Source: Desulfobacterales bacterium (lineage in GTDB: Bacteria > Desulfobacterota > Desulfobacteria > Desulfobacterales > UBA11574). From it: a DNA stretch of 46,532 bases. The position numbers and the translations under genes were made by a program. Under the pieces are notes generated by a model. The model had not been told where the DNA came from. It searched no databases and worked only from the letters and a program-made list of their open reading frames with translations. Positions 26,183 through 35,124 of the stretch are shown in pieces (the stretch's first letter is position 1; each line of letters begins with the position of its first letter). Where the stretch lies: positions 1 through 46,532 of the forward strand of contig JAQYVT010000014.1 of assembly GCA_030145345.1 (NCBI GenBank), written 5' to 3'.

Positions 26183-27520
26183 TCAATTGCCCAGCATCAA
26201 TCGTTTAATCTTTTCGATCATGTCTTGCGAGTCGTGACCCAGATCGTGGGCTTTTTGGAACTGCTCCAGTGCGTCTTCAAGTTGATTCCTTTTGAGATAT
26301 AGGTTGCCAAGTCTGTGTCTGAACAGACCGTTTTCAGGTGCAATGTCGATGCTCTGCTGACATAAAATGGTTGTAATTTCAGGATTTTCACCCAAAAGAT
26401 CAAAGAGGTAGCCCAGCGCCGACAACGATTCTGCGTCGTTGGGGTTTTGCCGGGTGGCTTTTTTATATGCGGAAACCGCATCGTCTGTCATATTCATGGC
26501 GTGGAAACACTCACCCAGACAACGAAACGCAGGGCCTGACTCCGAATTGAGCGTTACGGCTTTTTCAAGGAAATTTTTCGCTTTTTCCGGTTCTCCCATT
26601 TTCAGATAAACGTTTCCGGTTTGAAACGTAATTTCAAAGATATCGTCTTCTTTTTCACCGGCTTCGAGAAAGTATTGGAGTGCCTTTTCGGTATCGTCGG
26701 TCAACATGTTGATCAGCCCCAAGTTGTATAGGGCCATGACTTCGTTGGGGTCGAGGCGGGCGGCTTCTTGGAATTCGATCCGTGCATTGTCATAATCGCT
26801 CAAAATACCGTAACATACCCCCAGACTGTTATGGACGTTGACATCCGACGGATCCAGCAGAAGCGCTGTCTTGAACTCATCGATGGCCCCGTCGATGTCT
26901 CCATTCTGATAGCGGATGTCTCCGCTGATATTTAAGCTCACCGCATCAAATGAAACCTTACTGCCGGGCCCGAAAAAGGCCGCGTGATCGAGGGCTTTGC
27001 CGGCGTTGTCGAGGATTTGATCTTTATCAAAACTTAGGGTGGGGTATACGGCCATGCCGATGGAGACCGTCTCATTTCTAATTTCTGCCAGGCCGTCGTT
27101 TATCTTGGTTGCAAGTTCTTCAGGGGGCGTCTCATTTTTTTCGTTAAAGAAACAACCGAACCGTCCCTGGTCGAGCTGTCCCCAAAATCCATTTTCGCGC
27201 CGGCATATTGCATCGATGACATGGGCCACATCGATCCACAGATCGATCCCGTAGTCACCGACTGTTTCGGCGTTGTGCTTGAGGGTGTCGATCTTGATAA
27301 CCATGGCTTGGAACTGTTCCGAAGATTCCAGATGCGCCATGGCGTAATCCATAAAGGTTTTTTGTTCAAGAATGTCCGGGAACGCTTTTAGAATTCTGTC
27401 CGACGCCACCGAAGATAGGGCTTCGGTGGTATCTTTTTCCGGAGTGGCATCGGTTTTGTAAAAAAGAAACTCCTTGCTGGAAGAGCGGTTGTGAAACAAT
27501 TCTGTTTTTTCGTGTGTCAT
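26183..27520 (-). CDS. Degenerate GGDEF domain joined to TPR repeats
   Basis: A 445-residue protein with two parts. About residues 45-200 have the alpha-beta order of a GGDEF diguanylate cyclase domain, but the signature motif is LDQGRFGCFF rather than GGDEF, so catalysis is not expected. From about 210 to 440 there are six or seven tetratricopeptide repeats, such as ALLLDPSDVNVHNSLGVCYGI and ARLDPNEVMALYNLGLINM. Degenerate GGDEF domains often bind GTP or proteins; the TPR part is a protein-binding scaffold. It ends the selA operon: its start lies two bases beyond the selA stop, so the two are translationally linked. Confidence 0.7.
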   Translation of the reverse strand: MTHEKTELFHNRSSSKEFLFYKTDATPEKDTTEALSSVASDRILKAFPDILEQKTFMDYAMAHLESSEQFQAMVIKIDTLKHNAETVGDYGIDLWIDVAHVIDAICRRENGFWGQLDQGRFGCFFNEKNETPPEELATKINDGLAEIRNETVSIGMAVYPTLSFDKDQILDNAGKALDHAAFFGPGSKVSFDAVSLNISGDIRYQNGDIDGAIDEFKTALLLDPSDVNVHNSLGVCYGILSDYDNARIEFQEAARLDPNEVMALYNLGLINMLTDDTEKALQYFLEAGEKEDDIFEITFQTGNVYLKMGEPEKAKNFLEKAVTLNSESGPAFRCLGECFHAMNMTDDAVSAYKKATRQNPNDAESLSALGYLFDLLGENPEITTILCQQSIDIAPENGLFRHRLGNLYLKRNQLEDALEQFQKAHDLGHDSQDMIEKIKRLMLGN

Positions 27521-27522
27521 GA

Positions 27523-28944
27523 TCAGGCCTTTTTCAGCATGTGTTCAACAGCATGTTGGATGATCGGCAGTTCGTCATCGAGTATGGTTCTGAGATCCAT
27601 GATAAAGAGATCTTCTTCGATCCTTCCAATGATGGGGAGTTCATGGTTCCGCATCTGTTCTTCCACCCCATTGGCGGAGATTCCCCGGACCTTGACCCCC
27701 ACACCTTTGCTGGGGAGGGTTAAAAGCGGGAGAGCACCGCCGCCGGGTCTCGAGGTTGTGTCGATGAGATCTACGGACAATCTGGTGTCGCTGATATTAT
27801 CGAGCATCTTGGCAAGGGCTTTTGCTTTTGATTCAATATGGGCCAAAGGAAGGGTCAATATGCGCAACGTCGGAATGGAATCCATTTCCCTGTCGATGTT
27901 TCTGTAATGCCGCAAGGTGCTTTCCAGGGCTGCAAGGGTAAGTTTGTCGATACGCAGTGCCCGGTTAATGGGATTTTCTTTGATTTTCATAAGGAGGTCT
28001 TTTTTGCCGACAATGATGCCGGCCTGGGGTCCGCCAAGGAGCTTGTCTCCACTGAAGGTGACAATGTCTACGCCGGCTTTGACGGACTCCTGAACCGTGG
28101 GCTCCTTTAACAGACCGTACTTTGAAAAATCTACAAAGGTTCCGCTGCCGAGATCTTCCATCACCGGGATCTTATATTTTTCGCCCAGAGCCACCAGCGC
28201 TTCAAGGGAGACTTCGGCGGTAAAGCCGACGACACTGTAATTGCTTTTGTGGACTTTTAAGAGAAGGGCGGTATCGTGCTCGATGGCATTTTCATAGTCT
28301 TTAACGTGGGTACGGTTTGTGGTTCCCACCTCCTTCAATATCCCGCCGCTTTTGGCCATCACATCCGGGATCCTGAATGACCCCCCGATTTCCACCAGTT
28401 CTCCCCTGGATACAATCACTTTTTTATCTTTGGCGAGGGTTTCCAAAGATAAAAAGACGGCTCCGGCATTGTTGTTGACCACCATGGCCGCTTCAGCACC
28501 GCTTATTTCACACAGAATATCTTCAACAATGCTGTATCTGGAACCCCGCATCCCTTTTGATAGATCGAATTCCAAATTGGAATACCCGGATGCAATGGCC
28601 AGAAGGTTCTGCACCGCATCGTCCGAAAGTAACGATCGGCCGAGGTTGGTATGTACCACAACGCCGGTGGCGTTGATGACCCGGGTAAGCACCGGCGCCA
28701 TGGCGCTTTTGACACTGTTTTTGATCTTTTTAAGGATGTTGGCGTCCGACAGGTCGGCCTCGGTGAGATCCTGTGGGTCGTCTAAGATAATCATCCGAAG
28801 ATTTTCAACAACAGAGCGGATGGAGCGGACCAGAACAGATTTTGGGACATTGTCGAACAAAGAATCTGCCTTTGCCAGCTCAAGGCTGTAATCCACTGCG
28901 GGAAGCATTCGCAAAAGGGTCTGCTGTTTTTCTGTTAGGTTCAT
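27523..28944 (-). CDS. selA: L-seryl-tRNA(Sec) selenium transferase
   Basis: A 473-residue PLP enzyme of the SelA family. Landmarks: NATGVVVHTNLGRSLLSDDAV, YSNLEFDLSKGMRGSR, VVNNNAGAVFLSLETLA and the PLP lysine in TFSGDKLLGGPQAGIIVG. It converts Ser-tRNA(Sec) to Sec-tRNA(Sec) with selenophosphate, the bacterial route for selenocysteine insertion. Its presence shows that the cell decodes UGA as Sec, which supports reading the in-frame TGA at 34355 in the HdrA piece as Sec. selB and selD are not in the window. It starts upstream of the TPR gene; the divergent gap 28945-29206 probably holds promoters for both directions. Confidence 0.96.
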   Translation of the reverse strand: MNLTEKQQTLLRMLPAVDYSLELAKADSLFDNVPKSVLVRSIRSVVENLRMIILDDPQDLTEADLSDANILKKIKNSVKSAMAPVLTRVINATGVVVHTNLGRSLLSDDAVQNLLAIASGYSNLEFDLSKGMRGSRYSIVEDILCEISGAEAAMVVNNNAGAVFLSLETLAKDKKVIVSRGELVEIGGSFRIPDVMAKSGGILKEVGTTNRTHVKDYENAIEHDTALLLKVHKSNYSVVGFTAEVSLEALVALGEKYKIPVMEDLGSGTFVDFSKYGLLKEPTVQESVKAGVDIVTFSGDKLLGGPQAGIIVGKKDLLMKIKENPINRALRIDKLTLAALESTLRHYRNIDREMDSIPTLRILTLPLAHIESKAKALAKMLDNISDTRLSVDLIDTTSRPGGGALPLLTLPSKGVGVKVRGISANGVEEQMRNHELPIIGRIEEDLFIMDLRTILDDELPIIQHAVEHMLKKA

Positions 28945-29206
28945 GTTTTCCCCAAAGGCGGTCTCGAATTTGTCGTAAAGGATTTATCCTTAGTTTTTAG
29001 AATAAATTTCATAACATTTTAAAGTCAGTAATTTCAATAGATTTATTAAAAATGTAAATGCTTGTTTAAAAAATTCCTTTATGGATGGATAATTATACGC
29101 TATGTGGTTTTTTAGCAGCAAATTTCGTGTATTTTTTATCCGTGTGTTGCCTGCCTTGACCCAGTAGGGGAATATTTAATGTTGTTAACGGGGAACAGGA
29201 GCTAAT

Positions 29207-30130
29207 TTGTCAAGGATCGCTTTTATCGTTAACCCCCATGCCGGAAACGGTTCAACGGGATCGAACTGGCCGATGATCGAAGCCCTTGCCAGAGATCGCG
29301 TGGGCCCTTTTGAGGCGTATATGACCCGAGGGCCTGGAGATGCGGAAAGGCTTGTAAAAAATGCCCTTGCTCAAAAGGTCAGGCTTCTCGTCTGCGTGGG
29401 AGGAGACGGTACCCTGAACGAGGTTGTTAACGGTATTATGATGCATCCAGCGTCCGTTAGGTCGGATTTGGCACTGGGTTTTATCCCCAATGGGACCGGC
29501 TGCGATTTCGTCAAAACCGTTTCAATATCCCAAGACCTCGAACCGGCCGTCGATCTGATTGCTGCCGGCACCGCCCGTACCATCGATTTGGGCGTGCTGT
29601 TTTTTCGAGATGACCAGGGTCATGAACGTCGTCGATATTTCCATAATATAACGAGTTTCGGTCTGGGCGGTGAAGTTGCCCAGCGGGTCAACCGGACCAC
29701 CAAAGCGTTGGGCCCGTTTATTTCATTTATGTGGGCAACGCTCATTTCTATTTTTTTATATGGAAAGAAAAAGATACGGATCCGCGTCGATAAAGATTTT
29801 GAACGGGAATTGCGGGTCTGGAACGTAGCGGTTGCAAACGGACAGTATCATGGCGGTGGAATGTGGGTCGCCCCGGGTGCATCGGTCTGTGACGGGCTTT
29901 TGAATGTTACGGTCATCGGGGACTTGACAATTCCTGAAATTTTTTTAAATCTTCCGAAACTGTATAACGGTAAAATAAATGATATTGACAACGTCATTAC
30001 GCTGACCGGTGAAAAAGTAGAAGCATCGTCAAACGAGCAGGTACTTCTCGATGTTGACGGGGAGCAGCCCGGCATGCTGCCGATTGTCATTCGCATCATA
30101 CCCGATGTTTTGAAAATCATAACAGGTTGA
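29207..30130 (+). CDS. YegS/BmrU-type lipid (diacylglycerol) kinase
   Basis: A 307-residue protein of the diacylglycerol/sphingosine kinase family: IAFIVNPHAGNG, VCVGGDGTLNEVVNGIM (the GGDGT catalytic loop) and GFIPNGTGCDFVKTV are all intact, and ITSFGLGGEVAQRVN and LLDVDGEQPG follow. It phosphorylates lipid alcohols with ATP in phospholipid turnover; the exact lipid cannot be told. The start is TTG 29207 with AGGAG five bases upstream. It is followed 10 bases later by pyrF, with which it forms a two-gene unit. Confidence 0.88.
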   Translation: MSRIAFIVNPHAGNGSTGSNWPMIEALARDRVGPFEAYMTRGPGDAERLVKNALAQKVRLLVCVGGDGTLNEVVNGIMMHPASVRSDLALGFIPNGTGCDFVKTVSISQDLEPAVDLIAAGTARTIDLGVLFFRDDQGHERRRYFHNITSFGLGGEVAQRVNRTTKALGPFISFMWATLISIFLYGKKKIRIRVDKDFERELRVWNVAVANGQYHGGGMWVAPGASVCDGLLNVTVIGDLTIPEIFLNLPKLYNGKINDIDNVITLTGEKVEASSNEQVLLDVDGEQPGMLPIVIRIIPDVLKIITG

Positions 30131-30140
30131 CATTTCAAAG

Positions 30141-30860
30141 ATGAAACACGCAAAAGATTACATCGTTTTTCCCCTGGACGTTCCGTCGGTGAAGACCGCC
30201 CAACACTATGTGGAACTGCTTTCGGAATCGGTGGGAATGTTCAAAGTCGGTTTGGAACTTTTTATCCGATCCGGCCCTGAAATCATCGATTTTATAAAAG
30301 CTTCCGGGACCGCCGAAGTGTTTTTGGATCTGAAACTTCATGATATTCCGGTAACGGTTTTTCGTGCTGTGGAGAGAATCGCAGATTTAGGTGTTGGGTT
30401 TGCAACGGTTCATTGCGGCGAGACTCCCCGGATGCTCGAAGCTGCGGTTGAAGGGGCCAAAGGGCGGGTCGGCATCCTTGGGGTTACGGTTTTAACCAGT
30501 GTCACCCGTGAAGACATTAAAGCCTCCGGGTTCAGGGAAATGTTTTGTGAGGACATGGGTCGGCTGGTGGTAAAACGGGCTGCCATGGCCAAAGCGGCCG
30601 GCTGCACCGGCATCGTCTGCTCGGGGCTCGAAGTTAAAATTATTAAAGAACGCTTTGGGCGCGACTTTATTGCGGTGACCCCGGGGATACGACCCGAATG
30701 GGATGTGACGGAAAAACATGACCAGCGGCGAATAACAACACCGGCCCGGGCGGTTTCAGATGGATCCGATTATCTTGTGATCGGCCGTCCCATCAGAGAT
30801 GCAAAGGATCCAAAGGCCGCGGCGGTCCGAATTGCCCAAGAGATTAAAACCGTTATTTAA
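30141..30860 (+). CDS. pyrF: Orotidine-5'-phosphate decarboxylase
   Basis: A 239-residue OMP decarboxylase: FPLDVPSVKTAQHYVELLSESV at the start, FKVGLELFI, the catalytic tetrad motif FLDLKLHDIPVTV (Asp-Lys-x-x-Asp), and VTPGIRPEW and DYLVIGRPI for phosphate binding. It makes UMP from OMP in de novo pyrimidine synthesis. No other pyr genes are adjacent. It is translated shortly after the lipid kinase stop. A tandem repeat follows 35 bases beyond its stop. Confidence 0.95.
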   Translation: MKHAKDYIVFPLDVPSVKTAQHYVELLSESVGMFKVGLELFIRSGPEIIDFIKASGTAEVFLDLKLHDIPVTVFRAVERIADLGVGFATVHCGETPRMLEAAVEGAKGRVGILGVTVLTSVTREDIKASGFREMFCEDMGRLVVKRAAMAKAAGCTGIVCSGLEVKIIKERFGRDFIAVTPGIRPEWDVTEKHDQRRITTPARAVSDGSDYLVIGRPIRDAKDPKAAAVRIAQEIKTVI

Positions 30861-30895
30861 TTTTGACGGGGTTTTCCCCCGGACCTTGCGTCGAT

Positions 30896-31100
30896 GGAAT
30901 ATTTTTTGACCGATTTGGGACCCCCTTTCAGCCGGATGCGGGGTCGTTCATTACCGCCATGGTCAAAGCGTTGAATGGTCAAACAGTTGATTCGGGGAAT
31001 ATTTTTTGACCGATTTAAGACCCCCTTTCAGCCGGATGCGGGGTGATTCATTGCCGCCAGGGTCAAACAGTTGAATGGCCAAACAGTTGATTCGGGGAAT
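30896..31100. repeat. Two tandem 100-bp repeats plus a partial third
   Basis: Units start at 30896 and 30996, each exactly 100 bp and opening GGAATATTTTTTGACCGATT, with about ten differences between them; a third start (GGAATATTT) begins at 31096 and then diverges. Each unit contains an ACCCC...GGGGT hairpin and a GGTCAAA motif pair. They lie between pyrF and the promoter of the Hdr operon. It is too short and spacer-less to be a CRISPR. Confidence 0.85.
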
Positions 31101-31248
31101 ATTTGTCGATAATTCATTGTGGTATATTCTTCAAGACGATTAATGCCAAAATTACATTAAAAATCAATATATTAGCGTGACATCAATGGCTTAAAACTTA
31201 ACCGTTTAACGGCGCGACAATATCTGTAACAAATTCATCAATTATTGT

Positions 31249-31277
31249 TTGACAAAACTTTGACTGCCTTATATTAG
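31249..31277 (+). promoter_or_regulatory. Candidate promoter of the Hdr/Nuo operon
   Basis: TTGACA at 31249-31254, 17-base spacer, TATTAG at 31272-31277, inside a 380-base AT-rich gap. The leader to the first gene would be about 200 bases; I see no conserved riboswitch in it. A minus-strand frame at 31198-31482 overlaps it but has no support. Confidence 0.5.
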
Positions 31278-31482
31278 ATGTTGATTTGGAAGTCGATTTT
31301 AATCTAATCAAAAGAATTCCTCGATGCTTTGCATCAGGGTTAATAAGATAAAAATTCATTTTGATACCTCGCAGTTCTGCTGCGGGGGAGTTCATTGTTT
31401 GGTTACAGTAACAAATCCAACTCCATGAAAATTCAGAGTTAGAGCAATCGATTCTTTTCGCTAAATTTTGGAGGTCTTCCAT

Positions 31483-33264
31483 ATGGTTTTTAATACGCTT
31501 CTTTATATTTCACTTATTATTTTCGTCCTGGGTCTGATCTACAAGTTTTATACGTGGTGTTCGATGAAAATCGGTATTTCAGCCCGGGATTATACACCCT
31601 CCCAGCGTTTGTCCGCATCCGTCAAAGGAATCGCCGGTGTTGTTTTCAGCTCAAAAATCTTGATCTTGGTGAAAGTATTTATCCTCGATGTTGTTTTGCA
31701 ACGAAGGATTTTGAAGGAAGACTTTACACGCTGGCTGATGCACATGCTCATTTACTGCGGATTTATGCTCCTGCTCCTGATGCATGCCCTGGAAAACTTT
31801 ATCTCTGCAAAACTGTTTTCCGATTACTATTCAACCGTCAATCCGTTTATGTTTTTAAGGGATTTTTTCGGCTTGATGGTGATCGTCGGTATCGGCATTG
31901 CCATATTTCGCCGGTTCATTTTTAAAGTCCCCCGCCTTAAAACCAACGCCATGGATCACTATGCAATTCTTATTCTGGTGGTCATTATGGTTTCCGGCAT
32001 CATGCTGGAAGGGGCTAAAATTACATCTTATACTGCATTTCAGGATATGGTGACCGATTATGCCGGTCTTACGGAAGAGGATGATGCAGAGGAAATAGCG
32101 TCCCTGGAAAGCTATTGGGTCAAAAATTTTGACGTGGTCTCCCCGAATGTCAAAGGGCCTTTTGAAGAGGAGATTTTGGAACAGGGCATGGAAAGCCACG
32201 AAGCCAACTGTGCAGAATGCCATTCTTCGCCCAAATGGGCTTTTACAGGCTATACGTTTGCCAAAATCATCACACCGGTGGCCCTGGGTCTCGATAATGC
32301 GGGGACCGCGAATATCCTCTGGTATATTCATTTTCTGGCATGCTTTATCGGTTTGGCCTATCTCCCGTTTTCCAAGATGTTCCATATCATATCGACGCCC
32401 GTCAGTCTTTTGGCCAATGCGGTCATGGACACGGAACGATCAGACCCGATAAATATCGCCACGAGACAGGCCATGGAATTGGATGCCTGCACCCATTGCG
32501 GCACCTGCAGCCTGCGATGCTCTGCCTCCACGGCGTTTGATGTCCTGGGCAATGAATACATACTCCCTTCGGAGAAGATGACGTTTCTGAAAACACTGGC
32601 CAAAGGCAAAGACCTGGGCCCTGAGAAATTGCGCGCCATTCAGGAGGGGGTTTATTTGTGCACCAATTGTGACCGGTGCACGGTGGTCTGTCCGTCCGGA
32701 ATCAATCTTAAAGCGTTGTGGTTCAATGTGAGGGAGGATTTGGTCCAAAAAGGGGTCCCGGAACTCTTGACGCTGAGTCCGTTTTCCTTCAGTCGCGCCC
32801 TGAATCGGGAGAATATCGCCGAAGATGATTATCGAAAGCCCGTTGAACACGCAAGCCGGGTGGTTGCCGGCAATTTCGAGCAGGTCATGGACAAGAGCAC
32901 ACCCATCTCCCTTAAAGACCGCGAAAGCGACCTTGTGAATCGACTTCCGGGTGCCGTTACATTTTCCTATTGTTTTGGATGTCAGAACTGCACCACGGTG
33001 TGTCCCGTGGTGATCAACTACGACAATCCTCAGGCGGTTCTGGGCCTTCTGCCGCATCAGATTATGAACTGTCTCGGATTGGGTCTGACTGAAATGGCAA
33101 CCGGTCCGCGGATGATTTGGGATTGTGTGACCTGTTATCAATGCCAGGAGCACTGCCCCCAGAATGTGAAGGTGACGGATATTTTATATCAATTAAAAAA
33201 TCTTGCCGTTGAAAATGCGCGCAGACCTTCAGAAGACGACACAGCTGTCTCAGCGGCAGTTTGA
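31483..33264 (+). CDS. Membrane cytochrome b/c iron-sulfur electron-transfer subunit (HdrE/HdrC-like)
   Basis: The start is ATG 31483 with GGAGG eight bases upstream, 593 residues. Residues 1-305 hold five to six membrane helices (about 3-22, 86-104, 127-146, 157-177, 283-303) with possible heme-b histidines (87, 101, 159, 283), like the DsrM/NarI/HdrE cytochrome b fold. Between helices, at 243-247, is CAECH, a c-type heme site, which should face the periplasm. Residues 336-590 are cytoplasmic with four four-Cys clusters: CTHCGTCSLRC (336-346), CTNCDRCTVVC, CFGCQNCTTVC and CVTCYQCQEHC, as in HdrC-type proteins. It should carry electrons between the quinone pool or a periplasmic cytochrome and HdrB. 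It leads the operon. Confidence 0.8.
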   Translation: MVFNTLLYISLIIFVLGLIYKFYTWCSMKIGISARDYTPSQRLSASVKGIAGVVFSSKILILVKVFILDVVLQRRILKEDFTRWLMHMLIYCGFMLLLLMHALENFISAKLFSDYYSTVNPFMFLRDFFGLMVIVGIGIAIFRRFIFKVPRLKTNAMDHYAILILVVIMVSGIMLEGAKITSYTAFQDMVTDYAGLTEEDDAEEIASLESYWVKNFDVVSPNVKGPFEEEILEQGMESHEANCAECHSSPKWAFTGYTFAKIITPVALGLDNAGTANILWYIHFLACFIGLAYLPFSKMFHIISTPVSLLANAVMDTERSDPINIATRQAMELDACTHCGTCSLRCSASTAFDVLGNEYILPSEKMTFLKTLAKGKDLGPEKLRAIQEGVYLCTNCDRCTVVCPSGINLKALWFNVREDLVQKGVPELLTLSPFSFSRALNRENIAEDDYRKPVEHASRVVAGNFEQVMDKSTPISLKDRESDLVNRLPGAVTFSYCFGCQNCTTVCPVVINYDNPQAVLGLLPHQIMNCLGLGLTEMATGPRMIWDCVTCYQCQEHCPQNVKVTDILYQLKNLAVENARRPSEDDTAVSAAV

Positions 33265-33300
33265 ACGAATGAAATACGACCAACGTAAGAGGATGTCATT

Positions 33301-34188
33301 ATGAAATACGCATTATTTTTGGGATGTAATATACCCGCCAGAGTCGTTCAGTATGAAACTGCTGCCAGGGCGATTATGCGGCAGGTGGGTATTCAGCTTG
33401 TCGATATCCGGGATTTTAAATGCTGTGGATATCCCGTTCGCAATTTGGACCAAAAGGCATTTCTCCTGTCTGCATCGGAAAATCTGGCGTGGGCCGAAAA
33501 ACTCGGGCTCAATATCATGACCCTGTGTAAATGTTGCTTTGGCAGCCTGAAGGAAGCGGAACACTTCTTGAAGGAAGACGGAGATCTTCAGGAAGAGATC
33601 AAAAAATTGCTTGCAGAAAAAGGCATGCAGTATGAAGGCAACTCCGAGGTGAAGCATTTTCTTTCGGTGCTCTATCATGATGTGGGCCTGGATACCTTAG
33701 AGCGCAATATCACCAACGCCTTTGAAGGCCTCAAAATTGCCACCCACTACGGATGTCATGCACTGCGGCCCAGCGACATTACGCAGTTCGATGATCCGGT
33801 TGCCCCCTCTATTTTTGACAAACTCGTGGAAGTCACGGGGGCCGAAAGCGTGGACTATCTCAGCAAGCTGGAATGCTGCGGTGCCCCGGTAATGGGTGTG
33901 AACGATGCTCTTTCAATGAATTTAACCGAAAAGAAACTGGCCAACGGAAAGAAAGCCGGCGCCGATTATCTGTGCGCCGCCTGTCCGTGGTGTCATTTGC
34001 AATTTGATACGGTGCAGAAAATGATGATCTCCCAAAATGGCAATGAAGCCCTTGCCTCAATTATTTATCCACAGCTCCTCGGTCTGTGTATGGGGATCGA
34101 TGAAAAGACGTTGGGAATCGATATGAACCAGCTTGATATCACGAATATCACTTCTTTTTTTAATACAGGAGAAGAAAATGCCGAATAA
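33301..34188 (+). CDS. hdrB: Heterodisulfide reductase subunit B-like protein
   Basis: A 295-residue protein with both CCG motifs that bind the non-cubane iron-sulfur clusters of HdrB: Cys9, Cys41-Cys42, Cys76 and Cys79 (FKCCGYPV...LCKCC), and a second set ([31 protein letters not shown]). All cysteines needed are present, so disulfide (or thiol-type) chemistry on a small carrier is likely; sulfate reducers use HdrB homologues with DsrC-like or other partners. It starts 36 bases after the membrane subunit and overlaps the HdrA piece by 11 bases, so the two are translationally coupled and probably in the same complex. Confidence 0.9.
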   Translation: MKYALFLGCNIPARVVQYETAARAIMRQVGIQLVDIRDFKCCGYPVRNLDQKAFLLSASENLAWAEKLGLNIMTLCKCCFGSLKEAEHFLKEDGDLQEEIKKLLAEKGMQYEGNSEVKHFLSVLYHDVGLDTLERNITNAFEGLKIATHYGCHALRPSDITQFDDPVAPSIFDKLVEVTGAESVDYLSKLECCGAPVMGVNDALSMNLTEKKLANGKKAGADYLCAACPWCHLQFDTVQKMMISQNGNEALASIIYPQLLGLCMGIDEKTLGIDMNQLDITNITSFFNTGEENAE

Positions 34189-34573
34189 AAAAACAGGTGC
34201 CGTAATGGTGGTTGGCGGTGGCATCGCCGGAATGCAGTCCGCTCTGGATCTGGCCAATGCCGGTTACTATGTCTACCTCGTTGAAAAGTCCGGGGCCATC
34301 GGCGGGATGATGGCGCAGCTTGACAAGACCTTTCCAACCAATGACTGTGCCATGTGAATTATTTCGCCCAAACTGGTCGAGGTCGGCCGGCACATCAACA
34401 TCGAATTGATCACCCTCTCGGAAGTGGAAGATATTTCCGGCGAGGAAGGAGATCTCACGGTGAGAGTCAGAAAGCGAGCGCGCAGTATCAATATGGACCG
34501 TTGTACCGGGTGCGGCAGTTGCGTGGAAAACTGTCCGGTCATCTACCACCCGATGTCTGCTGATCAAGCATAA
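34178..34573 (+). CDS. N-terminal piece of HdrA, selenocysteine-containing
   Basis: An ATG at 34178 with AGGAG upstream begins a frame that meets TGA at 34355-34357 and then continues to TAA 34571-34573. Read as selenocysteine, it gives 131 residues with Sec60 in NDCAMU: HdrA proteins have NDCAMC at this place, a Cys/Sec residue near the FAD. A Rossmann GGGIAGMQ (13-20), [12 protein letters not shown] (42-53) and a four-Cys ferredoxin motif [11 protein letters not shown] (109-119) match HdrA up to the middle of its ferredoxin insertion, where it stops. A hairpin with a GAGGUC loop lies 22 bases after TGA. The remaining HdrA body is in the gene at 37073, beyond nuoE and nuoF. A disrupted gene is possible, but the homology through the TGA argues for Sec. 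Confidence 0.8.
34373..34390 (+). promoter_or_regulatory. Candidate bacterial SECIS hairpin
   Basis: CTGGTC (34373-34378) pairs with GGCCGG (34385-34390) including G-U pairs; the apical loop is GAGGTC. The loop begins 22 bases after the TGA, within the usual distance for a SelB-binding bSECIS, and contains a GGU like known loops. It supports Sec insertion at 34355. Confidence 0.6.
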
Positions 34574-34597
34574 CCATTGTGATAAGGATTGTTGCGA

Positions 34598-35101
34598 ATG
34601 AATAAAGTGAGTCCATCAACAACAGACCCGTGTGCCGAAGTAGAAATCGATTACCTGGAGCTTGATAAGATCATCGAACAAGAGTTTGACAATGACAAAG
34701 AAAACTTGATTATGATCCTCCAAGCGATTCAAAAGCGTTACAACCACCTTCCCCAGCCCACCTTAAAATATCTTTCAGAAAAAATAAACGTTCCTTACAG
34801 CCAGATTTACGGTGTCGGCACATTTTACGCCACGTTTAGTCTTGAACCCAAAGGCCGAAACATCATTTCCATCTGCTTGGGCACCGCCTGTCACGTCAGA
34901 GGCGGTGAAAGGGTACGTGAAAGAATTGAGGATAATTTAAACCTCGATGGCAAGCATACCACGGATGATATGCGGTTTACCCTCGAAGGTGTGCGTTGCA
35001 TCGGTTGCTGCAGCTTAGGGCCGGTCCTAAAGGTTAACGAAGACATTCACGGTCGAATCGGTGCGGATAAAGTTGAAGAAATCTTGGAAAATTACGAATA
35101 A
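34598..35101 (+). CDS. NuoE-like NADH-dehydrogenase 24-kDa subunit
   Basis: A 167-residue thioredoxin-fold protein: the start at ATG 34598 follows AAGGA at good spacing (an in-frame TTG at 34589 is too near that site). The [2Fe-2S] motif is CLGTACHVRGG followed by CIGCCSLGPVLKVN. This is the NuoE/HydB/HndA family, which pairs with a NuoF-type flavoprotein to accept electrons from NADH. It lies 24 bases after the HdrA piece and 23 before nuoF, so it belongs to the same operon. Confidence 0.93.
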   Translation: MNKVSPSTTDPCAEVEIDYLELDKIIEQEFDNDKENLIMILQAIQKRYNHLPQPTLKYLSEKINVPYSQIYGVGTFYATFSLEPKGRNIISICLGTACHVRGGERVRERIEDNLNLDGKHTTDDMRFTLEGVRCIGCCSLGPVLKVNEDIHGRIGADKVEEILENYE

Positions 35102-35124
35102 AACTTAAGATACGAGATAAGCGT

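Noticed and set aside
30896-31100. Possible CRISPR array
   Set aside because: The repeat unit is 100 bp with no separate spacers and only two full copies; no cas genes are nearby.
31198-31482. Minus-strand 94-codon frame before the Hdr operon
   Set aside because: No Shine-Dalgarno, no family resemblance, and it overlaps a good promoter and leader of the downstream operon.
34355-34357. TGA as a true stop, making the HdrA piece a 59-residue pseudogene
   Set aside because: Coding similarity to HdrA continues through the codon, a SECIS-like hairpin follows, selA is nearby and Cys is found here in homologues. Sec is the simpler reading, though not proven.
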